The notes beneath the pieces were generated by a model, which was given only the letters and a program-made list of their open reading frames with translations, was not told the DNA's origin and made no database searches. 64,000 nt of DNA, taken from Chromatiales bacterium (ex Bugula neritina AB1) (GTDB taxonomy: Bacteria > Pseudomonadota > Gammaproteobacteria > Granulosicoccales > Granulosicoccaceae). The stretch covers positions 1 through 64,000 of the forward strand of contig MDLA01000129.1 in NCBI GenBank assembly GCA_001730015.1, written 5' to 3'. Below, piece after piece: positions 45,872 to 56,114 of the stretch. The position numbers and the translations under genes were made by a program. How positions within the stretch are numbered: the stretch's first letter is position 1; each line of letters opens with the position of its first letter.

Positions 45872-47572
45872 ATGACCGACCAAGCAAGCACCCGCAACCC
45901 GATTGATCCGATCACACTCGCTGTCATACAATCCAGTCTGCAGCAGGTCTGCGATGAAATGGATCTTAGCTTTTCAAGGGCAGCGTTTTCGCCAATCATT
46001 GCAGAAGCCAATGATCGCTCCGATGGTATCTACTCGGCAGAAAACGGTGAGCTAATCGCACAGGGCGCACTCGGTCTGCCGGTATTTGTCGGCACCATGC
46101 AATTCTCCACACGCGTTCTGATTGAAATGATCGCCAGTGGTGAAGTGGCAAGCCCTGATCCCGGTGATATCTATATTGTGAACGATCCCTACCTCGGTGG
46201 TACACACCTGATGGATGTACGATTCGCCCTGCCCTTTTATCATAACGGCGAAATTTTCTGCTGGCTCTCCAATACCGGCCATTGGCCGGATATCGGCGGC
46301 TCGGTACCCGGCGGGTTTTCAGCCAACGCTACCGCGGTGGAGCAGGAAGGTTTACGGTTGCCGCCGGTCAAGTTGTTTAAAAAAGGAGTCTTGGACAAGG
46401 AAATCTATTCTATCATCTGCTCCAATATTCGTGTTGCCGATCAACGCATCGGCGATGTCAAAGCCCAATCTGCCGCTCTGCTAGTCGGTCAGGAACGGCT
46501 CACTCAGCTGATCGAAAAATACAGCGCCGAAACTCTAGAGAGCGCTATCGCAGAACTTCGGCAACGCGCCGCGCAGCAAATGCGACAGCGATTGTCCGAA
46601 ATTGAAGACAACACCTATACCGGAATCGCCTATGTTGATTCTGATGGCGTGGTCAATGAACCACTGACTATCCGTATCAACATGAAAAAAAGCGGTTCCG
46701 AGCTTGCGATCGATTTCGATGGCAGCAGCGCACCCTGTGCCGGGCCGATGAATTCGGTACTCGCCACCACACAGTCTGCAGTTTATCTTGCCATGCGGCA
46801 CATCTTTCCTGACGTACCTATTAACGCAGGCGCGTTTGAGCCACTGCACATCAAAGACCCCGACGGCACATTTCTATACGCCCGATACCCGCGTCCGGTA
46901 TCGGGCTGTGCGGCCGAGGTATCGCAGCGCATTGCTGAAGCCGTGTTTGCTGCACTGGTGCCTGCCCTGCCCGAACGAGTGTCTGCCGCACCTGCCGGCT
47001 CAAGCGGCAATTTTGCGCTCGGCGGCTTTGATCCCGTTAAGGGCAGTTCTTATGTTATGTACCAACTATCAGGGGGAGGCTATGGCGGCAACAACGACCA
47101 CGATGGACTCACCAACGGCTGCTCGACCATTGGCATATCGAAAACGCCGCCTATCGAAGTCATGGAGCAGTATTTTCCTGTCCTGTATCGTGAATACGCC
47201 TTGCGCGAAGGTTCCGGTGGTGCCGGTAAACACCGCGGGGGGTTTGGTATCCAGTACAGTATAGAACTCCGGCGCGGCGAAGCTACCGCTTCATTTGTGA
47301 TGGATCACGGGCGCTACGGCCCACAGGGAGTGCTGGGCGGCAATGACGGCGCCCCAAACGTAGTAACCGTCTGGCGCGATGGCAAAGCCTATACTCCACC
47401 GCATCTGTCAAAAGACCAGGGCATCCACATAAAAGCCGGTGACCGGGTTGAAGTAGCAACCCCCGGTGGTGGCGGTTTTGGAGATCCCGCACAGCGATCT
47501 GCCGATGCCATTCAGAACGATTTACAAAAAGGCTATTACACCGAACAACAGATAGCAGAAGATTATCATTGA
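45872..47572 (+). CDS. Hydantoinase B / 5-oxoprolinase-type subunit (HyuB family)
   Basis: 566 residues, starting 1 base after the HyuA-type stop. Family segments are DPITLAVIQSSLQQVCDEMD, DRSDGIYSAENGELIAQG, PGDIYIVNDPYLGGTHLMDV (metal-site region), WLSNTGHWPDIGGSVPGGF, and a glycine-rich end REGSGGAGKHRGGFGIQY. Acetone carboxylases would also need a small gamma subunit, which is absent, so a hydantoinase/oxoprolinase or acetophenone-carboxylase-like two-subunit core is more likely. Confidence 0.92.
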   Translation: MTDQASTRNPIDPITLAVIQSSLQQVCDEMDLSFSRAAFSPIIAEANDRSDGIYSAENGELIAQGALGLPVFVGTMQFSTRVLIEMIASGEVASPDPGDIYIVNDPYLGGTHLMDVRFALPFYHNGEIFCWLSNTGHWPDIGGSVPGGFSANATAVEQEGLRLPPVKLFKKGVLDKEIYSIICSNIRVADQRIGDVKAQSAALLVGQERLTQLIEKYSAETLESAIAELRQRAAQQMRQRLSEIEDNTYTGIAYVDSDGVVNEPLTIRINMKKSGSELAIDFDGSSAPCAGPMNSVLATTQSAVYLAMRHIFPDVPINAGAFEPLHIKDPDGTFLYARYPRPVSGCAAEVSQRIAEAVFAALVPALPERVSAAPAGSSGNFALGGFDPVKGSSYVMYQLSGGGYGGNNDHDGLTNGCSTIGISKTPPIEVMEQYFPVLYREYALREGSGGAGKHRGGFGIQYSIELRRGEATASFVMDHGRYGPQGVLGGNDGAPNVVTVWRDGKAYTPPHLSKDQGIHIKAGDRVEVATPGGGGFGDPAQRSADAIQNDLQKGYYTEQQIAEDYH

Positions 47573-48014
47573 CGCCGGTACTCACTCTTTGCCCGACTGC
47601 AGGTGTTGTTCCAGTCTATAAAGAAGTTCTTCGCCACAGAGCAAAGAGTGGTGCCGGCTGCAGGCCATAATAAAGAGCGGCGTCACACTACAGAGATCAC
47701 TTCCCTGCCGCAATGCCTTTATAAAGTTAACTATCGGATTTTCGTGCCGCTATACCCGCTGCATCGTAATCCCGCGCCGATATAATAACGTTTAATAAAC
47801 AGGTGCAAAGACATGCCTCAGTACAGCCTGCTATTGCCTGATATTCGCAAGCACCTTGATCTTGCGTCTGCACCCTCATGTAAACTGTAACACTGTGGCT
47901 TTACGGTATTTATTGTCTGCAGCTAACACGCAAACATTAAGTCAAACACTTTTCGAATGAAAACAAATAGCTGCTTTTTATCCCTGTTCTACGTCGTATA
48001 TCCAGGAGTTAATC
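47573..48014. other. 442-bp intergenic region before the beta-oxidation operon
   Basis: No gene is seen. CACTCTTTGC (47583-47592) and GCAAAGAGTG (47641-47650) form a perfect 10-bp inverted repeat just after hyuB. The right part is AT-rich and should hold the promoter of the acyl-CoA dehydrogenase-fadB-fadA operon. I could not identify a clear FadR- or PsrA-type operator. Confidence 0.5.
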
Positions 48015-49817
48015 ATGGCCGATTTTAAAGTACCGCTTCGCGATATGCGGTTTTGTCTGCACGAAGTACTTCAATACACAAATAAGTGCACAGAGCTGGG
48101 TGGTTTCGAAGAAGTAAACGAAGAACTACTCGATGCCGTTCTCGACGAAGCGGCTAAATTTGTCGAGCAGGAGCTCGCCCCGTTAAATCAATCCGGCGAT
48201 CAGCAAGGCTGCAAATGGGATGATGGCGTGGTAACCACTCCCGAGGGCTTCCGCGAGGCCTATGCAAAATTTGTCGATGGCGGCTGGGTCGGTCTGTCAG
48301 CCGATCCGGAATACGGTGGCCAGGGCCTGCCTCCGTCACTATCGACTGTCCTCAGTGAGATGTGCGGCACCGCCAACTGGGCATGGGCCATGTACCCCGG
48401 CCTCAGTCATGGCGCGCACGCGACCATAACCGCTCATGGCACCGACGAACAAAAGCAAACCTATCTCGGACCACTTACCACAGGGGAATGGACAGGCACC
48501 ATGTGTCTGACTGAACCACACTGTGGCACCGACCTCGGACTATTACGCACCCGCGCCGAACCCAACGAAGACGGCAGCTATGCAATTCACGGTACAAAAA
48601 TATTTATATCGGCCGGCGAGCACGATATGACCGACAACATCGTTCATATCGTACTGGCGAAACTGCCCGATGCACCTTCGGGTACCCGCGGAATTTCGCT
48701 GTTTATCGTACCTAAAGTCATGCCCGCAGACGACGGATCAGCCGGTGAGCGCAACAAAGTCAGTTGTGGTTCTATAGAACATAAAATGGGAATCCACGGC
48801 AACGCCACCTGCGTACTGAACTTCGACGGTGCGACCGGCTTTCTTATTGGTGCACCGAATCGCGGCCTGAACAACATGTTTACCTTCATGAATGCCGCGC
48901 GACTCGGCACGGCACTTCAAGGCCTGGCGCATGCTGAAGCCGGATTCCAGCAATCACTGAGCTACGCCCGCGAACGTCTGCAAATGCGCTCGCTGTCGGG
49001 CCACAAAAGCCCAGACAAACCGGCAGATCCAATTATTGTCCATCCGGATGTACGCCGCATGTTGCTGACGCAAAAAGCCTTTGCCGAAGGAGGCCGGCTG
49101 TTCGCCTATATAATGGCCATGGAAGTCGATGTCGCGCACTCCGAAGCTTCAGAGGAACAAAAGGCAAAGTCAGAGCAGCGCATGGCACTACTCACCCCTA
49201 TCGGCAAAGCATTCCTGACCGAAACCGGCTTCGAATCGGCCAACCACGGTTTGCAGATTTTCGGCGGCCATGGCTTCATCAAGGAATGGGGCATGGAGCA
49301 AAATGTTCGCGACAGTCGAATATCAACCTTGTACGAAGGCACCACCGGTATTCAGGCACTTGACCTTTTAGGCCGCAAGGTAGTCGGCTCACAGGGTGGA
49401 CTGCTGCGTCCGTTCCTGCAGGAGATCGAAGATTTCTGCCAGCAGCACCAGCGCAACCGCAAGATGGCCAATAGCGTAGCAACACTGCGCACACACTGTG
49501 ACGAATGGGAACAGATCACCACGCAAATTACCATGCGGGCCATGTCCGACGCCGACGAAGTCGGTGCAGCATCAGTAGACTACCTGATGTACTGCGGCTA
49601 TATCGTGCTGGCCTATCTATGGGCAATGCAGCAGGCAACCGCACTGCAATGCCTTGCCGATGAAAACTGCACTGAACCCGAGTTCTATCACGCAAAACTC
49701 GCCACCGCCGCTTTCTATTTTGATCGCCTGCTGCCACGGACTCGCTCTCTGGTTGCAACGATGGAAGCCGGTGCAGATTCCCTGATGGCACTCGATGCCG
49801 ATCATTTCAGCTTCTAG
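48015..49817 (+). CDS. Acyl-CoA dehydrogenase, FadE5/DmdC-like
   Basis: 600 residues, soluble. It follows the longer acyl-CoA dehydrogenase plan: an N-terminal cap ([19 protein letters not shown]), FAD/substrate core with [61 protein letters not shown] and [19 protein letters not shown] (catalytic Glu in YEGTTGIQ), and a C-terminal four-helix extension. AGGAG is 9-13 bases before the ATG. First gene of an operon with fadB and fadA, so it supplies enoyl-CoA to them. Relatives act on medium/long acyl-, phenylacyl- or 3-methylthiopropionyl-CoA. Confidence 0.93.
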   Translation: MADFKVPLRDMRFCLHEVLQYTNKCTELGGFEEVNEELLDAVLDEAAKFVEQELAPLNQSGDQQGCKWDDGVVTTPEGFREAYAKFVDGGWVGLSADPEYGGQGLPPSLSTVLSEMCGTANWAWAMYPGLSHGAHATITAHGTDEQKQTYLGPLTTGEWTGTMCLTEPHCGTDLGLLRTRAEPNEDGSYAIHGTKIFISAGEHDMTDNIVHIVLAKLPDAPSGTRGISLFIVPKVMPADDGSAGERNKVSCGSIEHKMGIHGNATCVLNFDGATGFLIGAPNRGLNNMFTFMNAARLGTALQGLAHAEAGFQQSLSYARERLQMRSLSGHKSPDKPADPIIVHPDVRRMLLTQKAFAEGGRLFAYIMAMEVDVAHSEASEEQKAKSEQRMALLTPIGKAFLTETGFESANHGLQIFGGHGFIKEWGMEQNVRDSRISTLYEGTTGIQALDLLGRKVVGSQGGLLRPFLQEIEDFCQQHQRNRKMANSVATLRTHCDEWEQITTQITMRAMSDADEVGAASVDYLMYCGYIVLAYLWAMQQATALQCLADENCTEPEFYHAKLATAAFYFDRLLPRTRSLVATMEAGADSLMALDADHFSF

Positions 49818-49827
49818 GACTATTGTC

Positions 49828-51987
49828 ATGATCTATGAAGGTAAATCACTCTCTATAAAAGAAGTACGCGATGGTCTGTACGAACTGTGCTTCGACCTGC
49901 AAAACGAGAGCGTTAACAAGTTCGGCCAGTCCACCATAGCAGAACTCGGCGAAGCGGTCAGCGTGCTGCAACGTGATTCAGACTTGAAAGGGCTTATACT
50001 CACCAGTGCCAAAAAGAGCTTTTTTGTCGGGGCAGACATCACCGAATTCGGTACTCTGTTCCGAAGCCCTGACGACGAGTTGATCGCCGGCATCCTTAAA
50101 ATACACGAACTGTTCGCCAGTTTGGAAGACCTTCCCTGTCCGACCGTTGCGGCTATTAACGGCGAAGCACTGGGTGGCGGACTGGAAATCTGCCTTGCCT
50201 GCGATTATAGAGTTGTGGCCGATAACAGCAAAGTAGGCCTGCCAGAAGTAAAACTCGGAATATTTCCAGGCTGGGGCGGTACCGTCCGGCTGCCTAGAAT
50301 TATCGGTATAGACAACGCCATAGAATGGATGGCTGGTGGTTCCGGCAAGCGCCCGGCCGCCGCATTAAAAGACGGCGTAGCTGATGCTATCGTGCCGCTG
50401 GATAAACTGCGCGATGCCGCACTCGATCTATTGCAAAACTGCGTTGACGGTAAATTCGATTACCAGCAGCGACGCAATGAAAAGCGATCACCGCTGCCGT
50501 TGTCCACAATCGAGCAGACAATGGCATTTGAATCTGCACGCGGTGTGGTCGGAGCTAAAGCGGGCCCGCACTATCCATCACCGATGACTATCATCGATAC
50601 CGTCCAGAAGCACGCCCCGCTGCACCGCAGTGATGCTGCCAAAGTTGAAGCCCGCGCATTTGCAACGCTTGCGAAAACTCCTGTCTCTGCTGCACTGATA
50701 GGAATATTTCTTAAAGATCAATACCTGAAAAAGCAAAGCAGACAATACAGTAAGGCGGCCACCGAGGTGAATAAAGCTGCTGTCCTTGGAGCCGGTATCA
50801 TGGGCGGCGGGATCGCCTATCAATCAGCATCCAGCGGCGTACCTATTGTCATGAAAGATATAGCCCAGCCCGCTATAGAAGCCGGACTTGCCGAATCCGA
50901 CAAGCTGTTTTTCAAACAGGTAAAACGCGGACGTCTGGACCAGGCCGGTGCCGCCGCGGCTATGCATCGAATTCTGCCTACGCTCAGCTACGGTGATTTC
51001 GCCGATGTCGATCTCGTGGTAGAAGCAGTGGTGGAAAACCCCGAGATCAAGCAGAGTGTGCTGGCAGAAGTCGAACAGAAAATCGGCGATAGCGCCGTTC
51101 TTACATCCAATACCTCTACTATCTCGATCAACCAGCTTGCGGAAAGTCTGCAGCGTCCGGAATTATTTTGCGGCATGCACTTTTTCAACCCGGTGCATCT
51201 AATGCCTCTGGTTGAAGTGATTCGCGGTGAAAAAACCAACGATACCGCTGTCGCCACAACGGTGGCCTATGCACGCCGACTCGGAAAAACTCCTATTGTT
51301 GTCAACGATTGCCCTGGCTTTTTTGTCAACCGCGTACTGTTTCCGTATTTTGCCGGTTTTAGCAAACTGCTGGAACACGGTGCCGACTTTACCCGGGTCG
51401 ACAAGCTTATGGAACGATGGGGCTGGCCGATGGGACCGGCCTACCTGCTGGACGTGGTAGGTCTGGATACCGGTCATCATGCCGGCCAGGTAATGGCAGC
51501 GGGCTTCCCCGATCGCATGGGCTATGTAGACGGCAGCGCTTCCGACCTACTCTATAAAGCTGAACGCTACGGTCAGAAAAATAACGTCGGCTTCTACCGC
51601 TATGAAATAGACAGACGCGGCAAACCTAAAAAACTGGCTGATCCGACGGTTGCAGACATAATAAGTCCAGCGGCAAAAGAGCATCGGGAATTCACCGATG
51701 AGCAAATTGTCGAACGCATGATGATCCCCATGTGTATTGAAACCGTCCGTTGCCTTGAAGAAGGGATTGTCAGCGGGCCCGCCGATGCCGACATGGGGCT
51801 GGTGTACGGTGTAGGTTTCCCGCCGTTTCGCGGCGGAATACTGCACTATATAGATTCCATCGGACTCGACAACTTTTGCAGATTGTGCGAGCAGTATCAG
51901 GAGCTCGGCCCGCTTTACCAACCGACAGATGGCATGAAAGAGATGGCCGCCAACGGCCAGCGATACTTTGACGACCCCAAAGCTTAA
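49828..51987 (+). CDS. fadB: Fatty acid oxidation complex alpha subunit FadB (enoyl-CoA hydratase / 3-hydroxyacyl-CoA dehydrogenase)
   Basis: 719 residues from ATG 49828; the frame extends to 49795 but the family N-terminus MIYEGK starts here, with AGGA 9 bases upstream. The hydratase half has [18 protein letters not shown] and [19 protein letters not shown] (the two catalytic glutamates). The NAD site is [19 protein letters not shown]. The dehydrogenase histidine is in [16 protein letters not shown]. It forms the alpha2beta2 complex with FadA, whose gene follows after 15 bp. Length matches E. coli FadB (729). Confidence 0.96.
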   Translation: MIYEGKSLSIKEVRDGLYELCFDLQNESVNKFGQSTIAELGEAVSVLQRDSDLKGLILTSAKKSFFVGADITEFGTLFRSPDDELIAGILKIHELFASLEDLPCPTVAAINGEALGGGLEICLACDYRVVADNSKVGLPEVKLGIFPGWGGTVRLPRIIGIDNAIEWMAGGSGKRPAAALKDGVADAIVPLDKLRDAALDLLQNCVDGKFDYQQRRNEKRSPLPLSTIEQTMAFESARGVVGAKAGPHYPSPMTIIDTVQKHAPLHRSDAAKVEARAFATLAKTPVSAALIGIFLKDQYLKKQSRQYSKAATEVNKAAVLGAGIMGGGIAYQSASSGVPIVMKDIAQPAIEAGLAESDKLFFKQVKRGRLDQAGAAAAMHRILPTLSYGDFADVDLVVEAVVENPEIKQSVLAEVEQKIGDSAVLTSNTSTISINQLAESLQRPELFCGMHFFNPVHLMPLVEVIRGEKTNDTAVATTVAYARRLGKTPIVVNDCPGFFVNRVLFPYFAGFSKLLEHGADFTRVDKLMERWGWPMGPAYLLDVVGLDTGHHAGQVMAAGFPDRMGYVDGSASDLLYKAERYGQKNNVGFYRYEIDRRGKPKKLADPTVADIISPAAKEHREFTDEQIVERMMIPMCIETVRCLEEGIVSGPADADMGLVYGVGFPPFRGGILHYIDSIGLDNFCRLCEQYQELGPLYQPTDGMKEMAANGQRYFDDPKA

Positions 51988-53181
<1,194 letters not shown>

Positions 53182-53215
53182 GATTCAGGAAGATATGGAA
53201 AACCCAGTGAAATCA

Positions 53216-53236
53216 AGCGCCGCCGTAAGCGGCGCT
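53216..53236. repeat. GC-rich hairpin after fadA
   Basis: AGCGCCGC (53216-53223) and GCGGCGCT (53229-53236) form a perfect 8-bp stem with loop CGTAA. No T-run follows, so it is a REP-like or rho-dependent-type 3' structure rather than a classical terminator. It leads directly into repeat copy C. Confidence 0.65.
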
Positions 53237-53265
53237 CGCTCAGGTGGCTGTCCGGGAATGAAGGC

Positions 53266-53400
53266 GGTAGCAGCGAGGGTGTGAGATTTTGAATCAGACA
53301 GTTCGATCGATTCAAGCGAAATAGTTATTTATATTCTGCTCAATCGATCTCAATTGCTGGCCAAAAGATCGCATCCGCGGTAGATCATTTATTCTCAGAC
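53266..53400 (+). repeat. Dispersed hairpin repeat, copy C
   Basis: It starts GGTAGCAGCGAGGGTGTGAG. The arm CAGACAGTTCGATCGATT (53295-53312) pairs with AATCGATCTCAATTGCTG (53342-53359) around a 29-base loop with AATAGTTATTTATATTC. The block GGCCAAAAGATCGCATCCGC (53359-53378) then GGTAGATCAT follows. The arms differ at many bases from copies A and B yet still pair. Confidence 0.85.
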
Positions 53401-53480
53401 TGCCATCAGTGCCCCGCGCGCACTTCGTTTTGCTTCACACTTGGCAGATACAAACTGCCCGTTGCGCTAGTCTCCCTGAG

Positions 53481-53726
53481 ATGGGTATACGTAAATCACT
53501 AACACATCTCGGTAATATTTACCTGCAGCCGGCAAAGCCGGGGCAACGTCTGGCGCTAACCGGTTTTATCCTGGTACATCTTTCAGCCGCGGGTCTGGCA
53601 ACAGCGACGCTGCCAATTGCAAGTTCACTGCTCGCTCTGGCTGGAATGGCAACCTATATGTTCGGCGCCAGACGGCGTTTGAATTACGCTGAAACCGCAA
53701 CCGAGCCCTCCGTACTTAAAGCCTGA
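53481..53726 (+). CDS. Small putative membrane protein
   Basis: 81 residues from ATG 53481 (CTGAG just upstream; an in-frame upstream extension to 53409 is possible but runs close to the repeat). Two hydrophobic stretches are visible: LALTGFILVHLSAAGLATATL and IASSLLALAGMATYMFGA, followed by a basic-then-acidic tail (RRRLNYAETATEPS). No family is recognised. It stands alone between fadA and the FMN enzyme gene on the opposite strand. The coding call rests mainly on the membrane pattern, so it is tentative. Confidence 0.4.
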   Translation: MGIRKSLTHLGNIYLQPAKPGQRLALTGFILVHLSAAGLATATLPIASSLLALAGMATYMFGARRRLNYAETATEPSVLKA

Positions 53727-53771
53727 ACCTGCGTCAAGCCTCACGTCGATCAGCCAGCACGTCTGGACTTT

Positions 53772-54890
53772 CTAGAGTTTGAGTTGCGCCGGTCCGACTG
53801 AGTTGATGTCACACAAACCCAACTGCGCCAGTGCGATGCTGGTCTCCTGGCGAAGTAAGTCAGCCATTTGCAAAAGCCCCGCTTCACCCGCCGCCGCTAT
53901 GGCAAACAGCCATGGTCTTCCCAGAAACACATAGTCAGCACCCATTGCATAGGCCTTAATGATATCTTCTCCGCTGCGTATGCCGCTATCAAAAAACAGC
54001 GGGTAGGTATCGCCGACTTCAGCGCGGATATTGCGCAAAGCCTCAATTGCCGGTGGAGCGCTATCCAGCTGTCGGCCACCATGGCTGGACACCTGGATCG
54101 CATCGACGCCGATCGCTTTCATTTTGATTGCATCCTCGCAATCAAGAACCCCTTTAACAACAAGCTTGCCCTGCCAGTTATCACGTAAATTTTCCAGCAG
54201 TGTCCAATCGGCTCCAGCACGACTGGCAGTACGATCAAACTCACCAAAATCGCCACCAAAGTTGGCAAGCCCGGGACGACCGCTGATCAGACCGTTTATC
54301 GACCAGCGCGGATGCAGGGCAAAGTCTATAAACTGCCTTGGTCCGATCCGGAAAGGCATTTTAAAACCCCGTTTGAGTTCCCGCGGTCTGCGACCGACTT
54401 CCGGCACATCGACCGTGAGGATCAGTGTTTGATAACCCGCTGCCCCGGCACGTTTGATCAGGGCATCCGAAGACTGTTTATTGCCACTGAAATACAGCTG
54501 AAACCAGGCGTTACCCTCAGCCGCCTCGATGATATCTTCGAGTGAGGTAGATGCCGCGGTCGAGGCTCCCACCGGGATAGCGTAACGTGCGGCCAGCCGC
54601 CCCAGCATCAGATCAGCACCCGGCGCCGAGAGATTGCACATACCCATCGGGCTGATACCAAATGGCAGCTCAGCCGTTTTTCCGAACAGCTCAACCGCGA
54701 CGCTTCGTTTTTCTACATTATTGAGCACGCGTGGCTGCATGCGCAGCTCGCGCAGTACCTGCCGGTTCAGTGACTCACCAAAACCATCTCCGGCCGCACC
54801 ATCGATGTAATCAAAGATCATCCATGGCAGACGCTTGCGCGCGGTATCCCGCGCATCAGCGGTTGAGTGTAATTCCGGCATTTGCTGCAT
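53772..54890 (-). CDS. FMN-dependent alpha-hydroxy-acid oxidase/dehydrogenase (LldD-like)
   Basis: 372 residues, TIM-barrel flavoprotein. Family signs are LPWMIFDYIDGAAGDG (active-site tyrosine region), LPFGISPMGMCNLSAPGADL, GNAWFQLYFSGNK, LTVDVPEVGRRPRELKRGF, KLVVKGVLDCEDAI (flavin lysine), and the catalytic His/Arg in SSHGGRQLDSAPPAIEAL. Relatives oxidise L-lactate, glycolate or mandelate to the 2-oxoacid. It is downstream of comE and comD on the same strand (17-bp gap), which suggests that its product is the 2-oxoacid those subunits decarboxylate, perhaps sulfopyruvate from sulfolactate. Plain L-lactate cannot be excluded. Confidence 0.88.
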   Translation of the reverse strand: MQQMPELHSTADARDTARKRLPWMIFDYIDGAAGDGFGESLNRQVLRELRMQPRVLNNVEKRSVAVELFGKTAELPFGISPMGMCNLSAPGADLMLGRLAARYAIPVGASTAASTSLEDIIEAAEGNAWFQLYFSGNKQSSDALIKRAGAAGYQTLILTVDVPEVGRRPRELKRGFKMPFRIGPRQFIDFALHPRWSINGLISGRPGLANFGGDFGEFDRTASRAGADWTLLENLRDNWQGKLVVKGVLDCEDAIKMKAIGVDAIQVSSHGGRQLDSAPPAIEALRNIRAEVGDTYPLFFDSGIRSGEDIIKAYAMGADYVFLGRPWLFAIAAAGEAGLLQMADLLRQETSIALAQLGLCDINSVGPAQLKL

Positions 54891-54907
54891 TCTATTAAGC
54901 GCGGCTA

Positions 54908-55471
54908 TCAGCCATTACGCTTTTCAAGCTCCTTCATGAAGCGGTCCCGGATAACCACCGGATCCATAGTAATAACCGGCACCTTGATATTTCCCGATTC
55001 ACATTTGCACACGATTATGGTCATTTTATCGCTGGCCAAAGCTGCCTGCATTGTCTCTACCGCATCTTCCGCCCGGCACTCGACAACATTGTCACAGCCG
55101 CAGGCACTGGCTACAGCGGCCAGCGATGTCTTTTTACCTGCATAGGTTGGCTGATCACCGGTTGAGCCATAGCTGCCATTATCGATAATCAGCAGAATAA
55201 AGTTATCAGCAACATTATTGGCAATCGTCGGCAAGGTGCCAAAGTTCGTCAGCACTGATCCATCGCCATCTATGGAAATCACTTTTTGTTTCTGTGCCAG
55301 CGCCAGACCTAGTCCGATTGACGATGACAAGCCCATGGTACCAAGCATATAGAAATTGCTGGCCTGATCATCGAGCATGTGCAGTTCCTGACTAGGCAAG
55401 CCAATGTTGCAAACAACAAAGTGATCAGAAATTACCGGAATAAGACTTTTAAGTACGTCTGACCTGATCAT
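54908..55471 (-). CDS. comE: Sulfopyruvate decarboxylase-like beta subunit (ComE type)
   Basis: 187 residues from ATG 55471, which follows the comD stop by one base and has AAGGGG about 8 bases upstream; a longer frame to 55513 overlaps comD and is less likely. The ComE pattern is HFVVCNIGLPSQELHML then FYMLGTMGLSSSIGLGLALA. The thiamine diphosphate motif is GDGSVLTNFGTLPTIANN to IIDNGSYGSTGDQPTY. It binds the cofactor and works with ComD to decarboxylate a 3-substituted pyruvate. Phosphonopyruvate decarboxylase is related but usually a single chain. Confidence 0.87.
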   Translation of the reverse strand: MIRSDVLKSLIPVISDHFVVCNIGLPSQELHMLDDQASNFYMLGTMGLSSSIGLGLALAQKQKVISIDGDGSVLTNFGTLPTIANNVADNFILLIIDNGSYGSTGDQPTYAGKKTSLAAVASACGCDNVVECRAEDAVETMQAALASDKMTIIVCKCESGNIKVPVITMDPVVIRDRFMKELEKRNG

Positions 55472-55472
55472 C

Positions 55473-55997
55473 TTAATACCCCTTCCAGAATGCGGCATCG
55501 GTGAGTACAGCAACCGGCTTATTGCACATGAAGCAATGGCTCAATATTGCGTCGAGTTCCTTTACATCGTCTTCATGGTGAAAGTGATAGGTCGGTATAT
55601 TCAACTGGGCCAGCAACGCCTTGGTATGCACTGCCATTTCCACCTGACAGGCAACCGGCTCTCCAATCTCACCGCGGTAACTGATCAGCATGGGTAGTGG
55701 CATGCGGTAATATTGAGTGAGGGTAACCAGTGTATTGATGGTCACGCCGATCGCAGTATTCTGCATAATAATGGCAGAGCGCTTACCCCCCATATACGCT
55801 CCGGCACACAAGCCCATCCCCTCGTCTTCCTTATTAGCCGGAATATGGTAGATATCTTCACTGGAGTCGATCTTATCAATCACCCCTGCCAGCTGCTTGC
55901 ACGGGACGGTGGTTACAAACTCGACCCGGTTCTTCACCAAGTCTGAGACAATTTTATCGTTTACAGACACGCTGTTTTCTCTTTGCAGATTATTCAT
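55473..55997 (-). CDS. comD: Sulfopyruvate decarboxylase-like alpha subunit (ComD type)
   Basis: 174 residues. ComD features are VEFVTTVPCKQLAGVIDKID, IYHIPANKEDEGMGLCAGAY (activating glutamate), MGGKRSAIIMQNTAIGVTIN and LISYRGEIGEPVACQVEM. The start ATG has no good ribosome site, and a perfect palindrome TTCAAGCTTGAA (55997-56008) touches it; GTG at residue 11 (AGAGAAAACAGCGTG context) is an alternative. First gene of a tight three-gene unit with comE and the FMN enzyme. No xsc, cuyA or suyAB partner is in the window. Confidence 0.87.
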   Translation of the reverse strand: MNNLQRENSVSVNDKIVSDLVKNRVEFVTTVPCKQLAGVIDKIDSSEDIYHIPANKEDEGMGLCAGAYMGGKRSAIIMQNTAIGVTINTLVTLTQYYRMPLPMLISYRGEIGEPVACQVEMAVHTKALLAQLNIPTYHFHHEDDVKELDAILSHCFMCNKPVAVLTDAAFWKGY

Positions 55998-56114
55998 TCA
56001 AGCTTGAAGCATTTCAGCATTCAACTCAAATTTATTTTCAATCCCCGCTTTTTGACCAGTCGCGTCCCTGCCTCCAATCAACTTTTACCACTAACTTCGA
56101 CTCAAAAGCCTGCA

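Noticed and set aside
47603..47785. 60-residue frame after hyuB
   Set aside because: No start signal, no family resemblance; it overlaps the inverted repeat.
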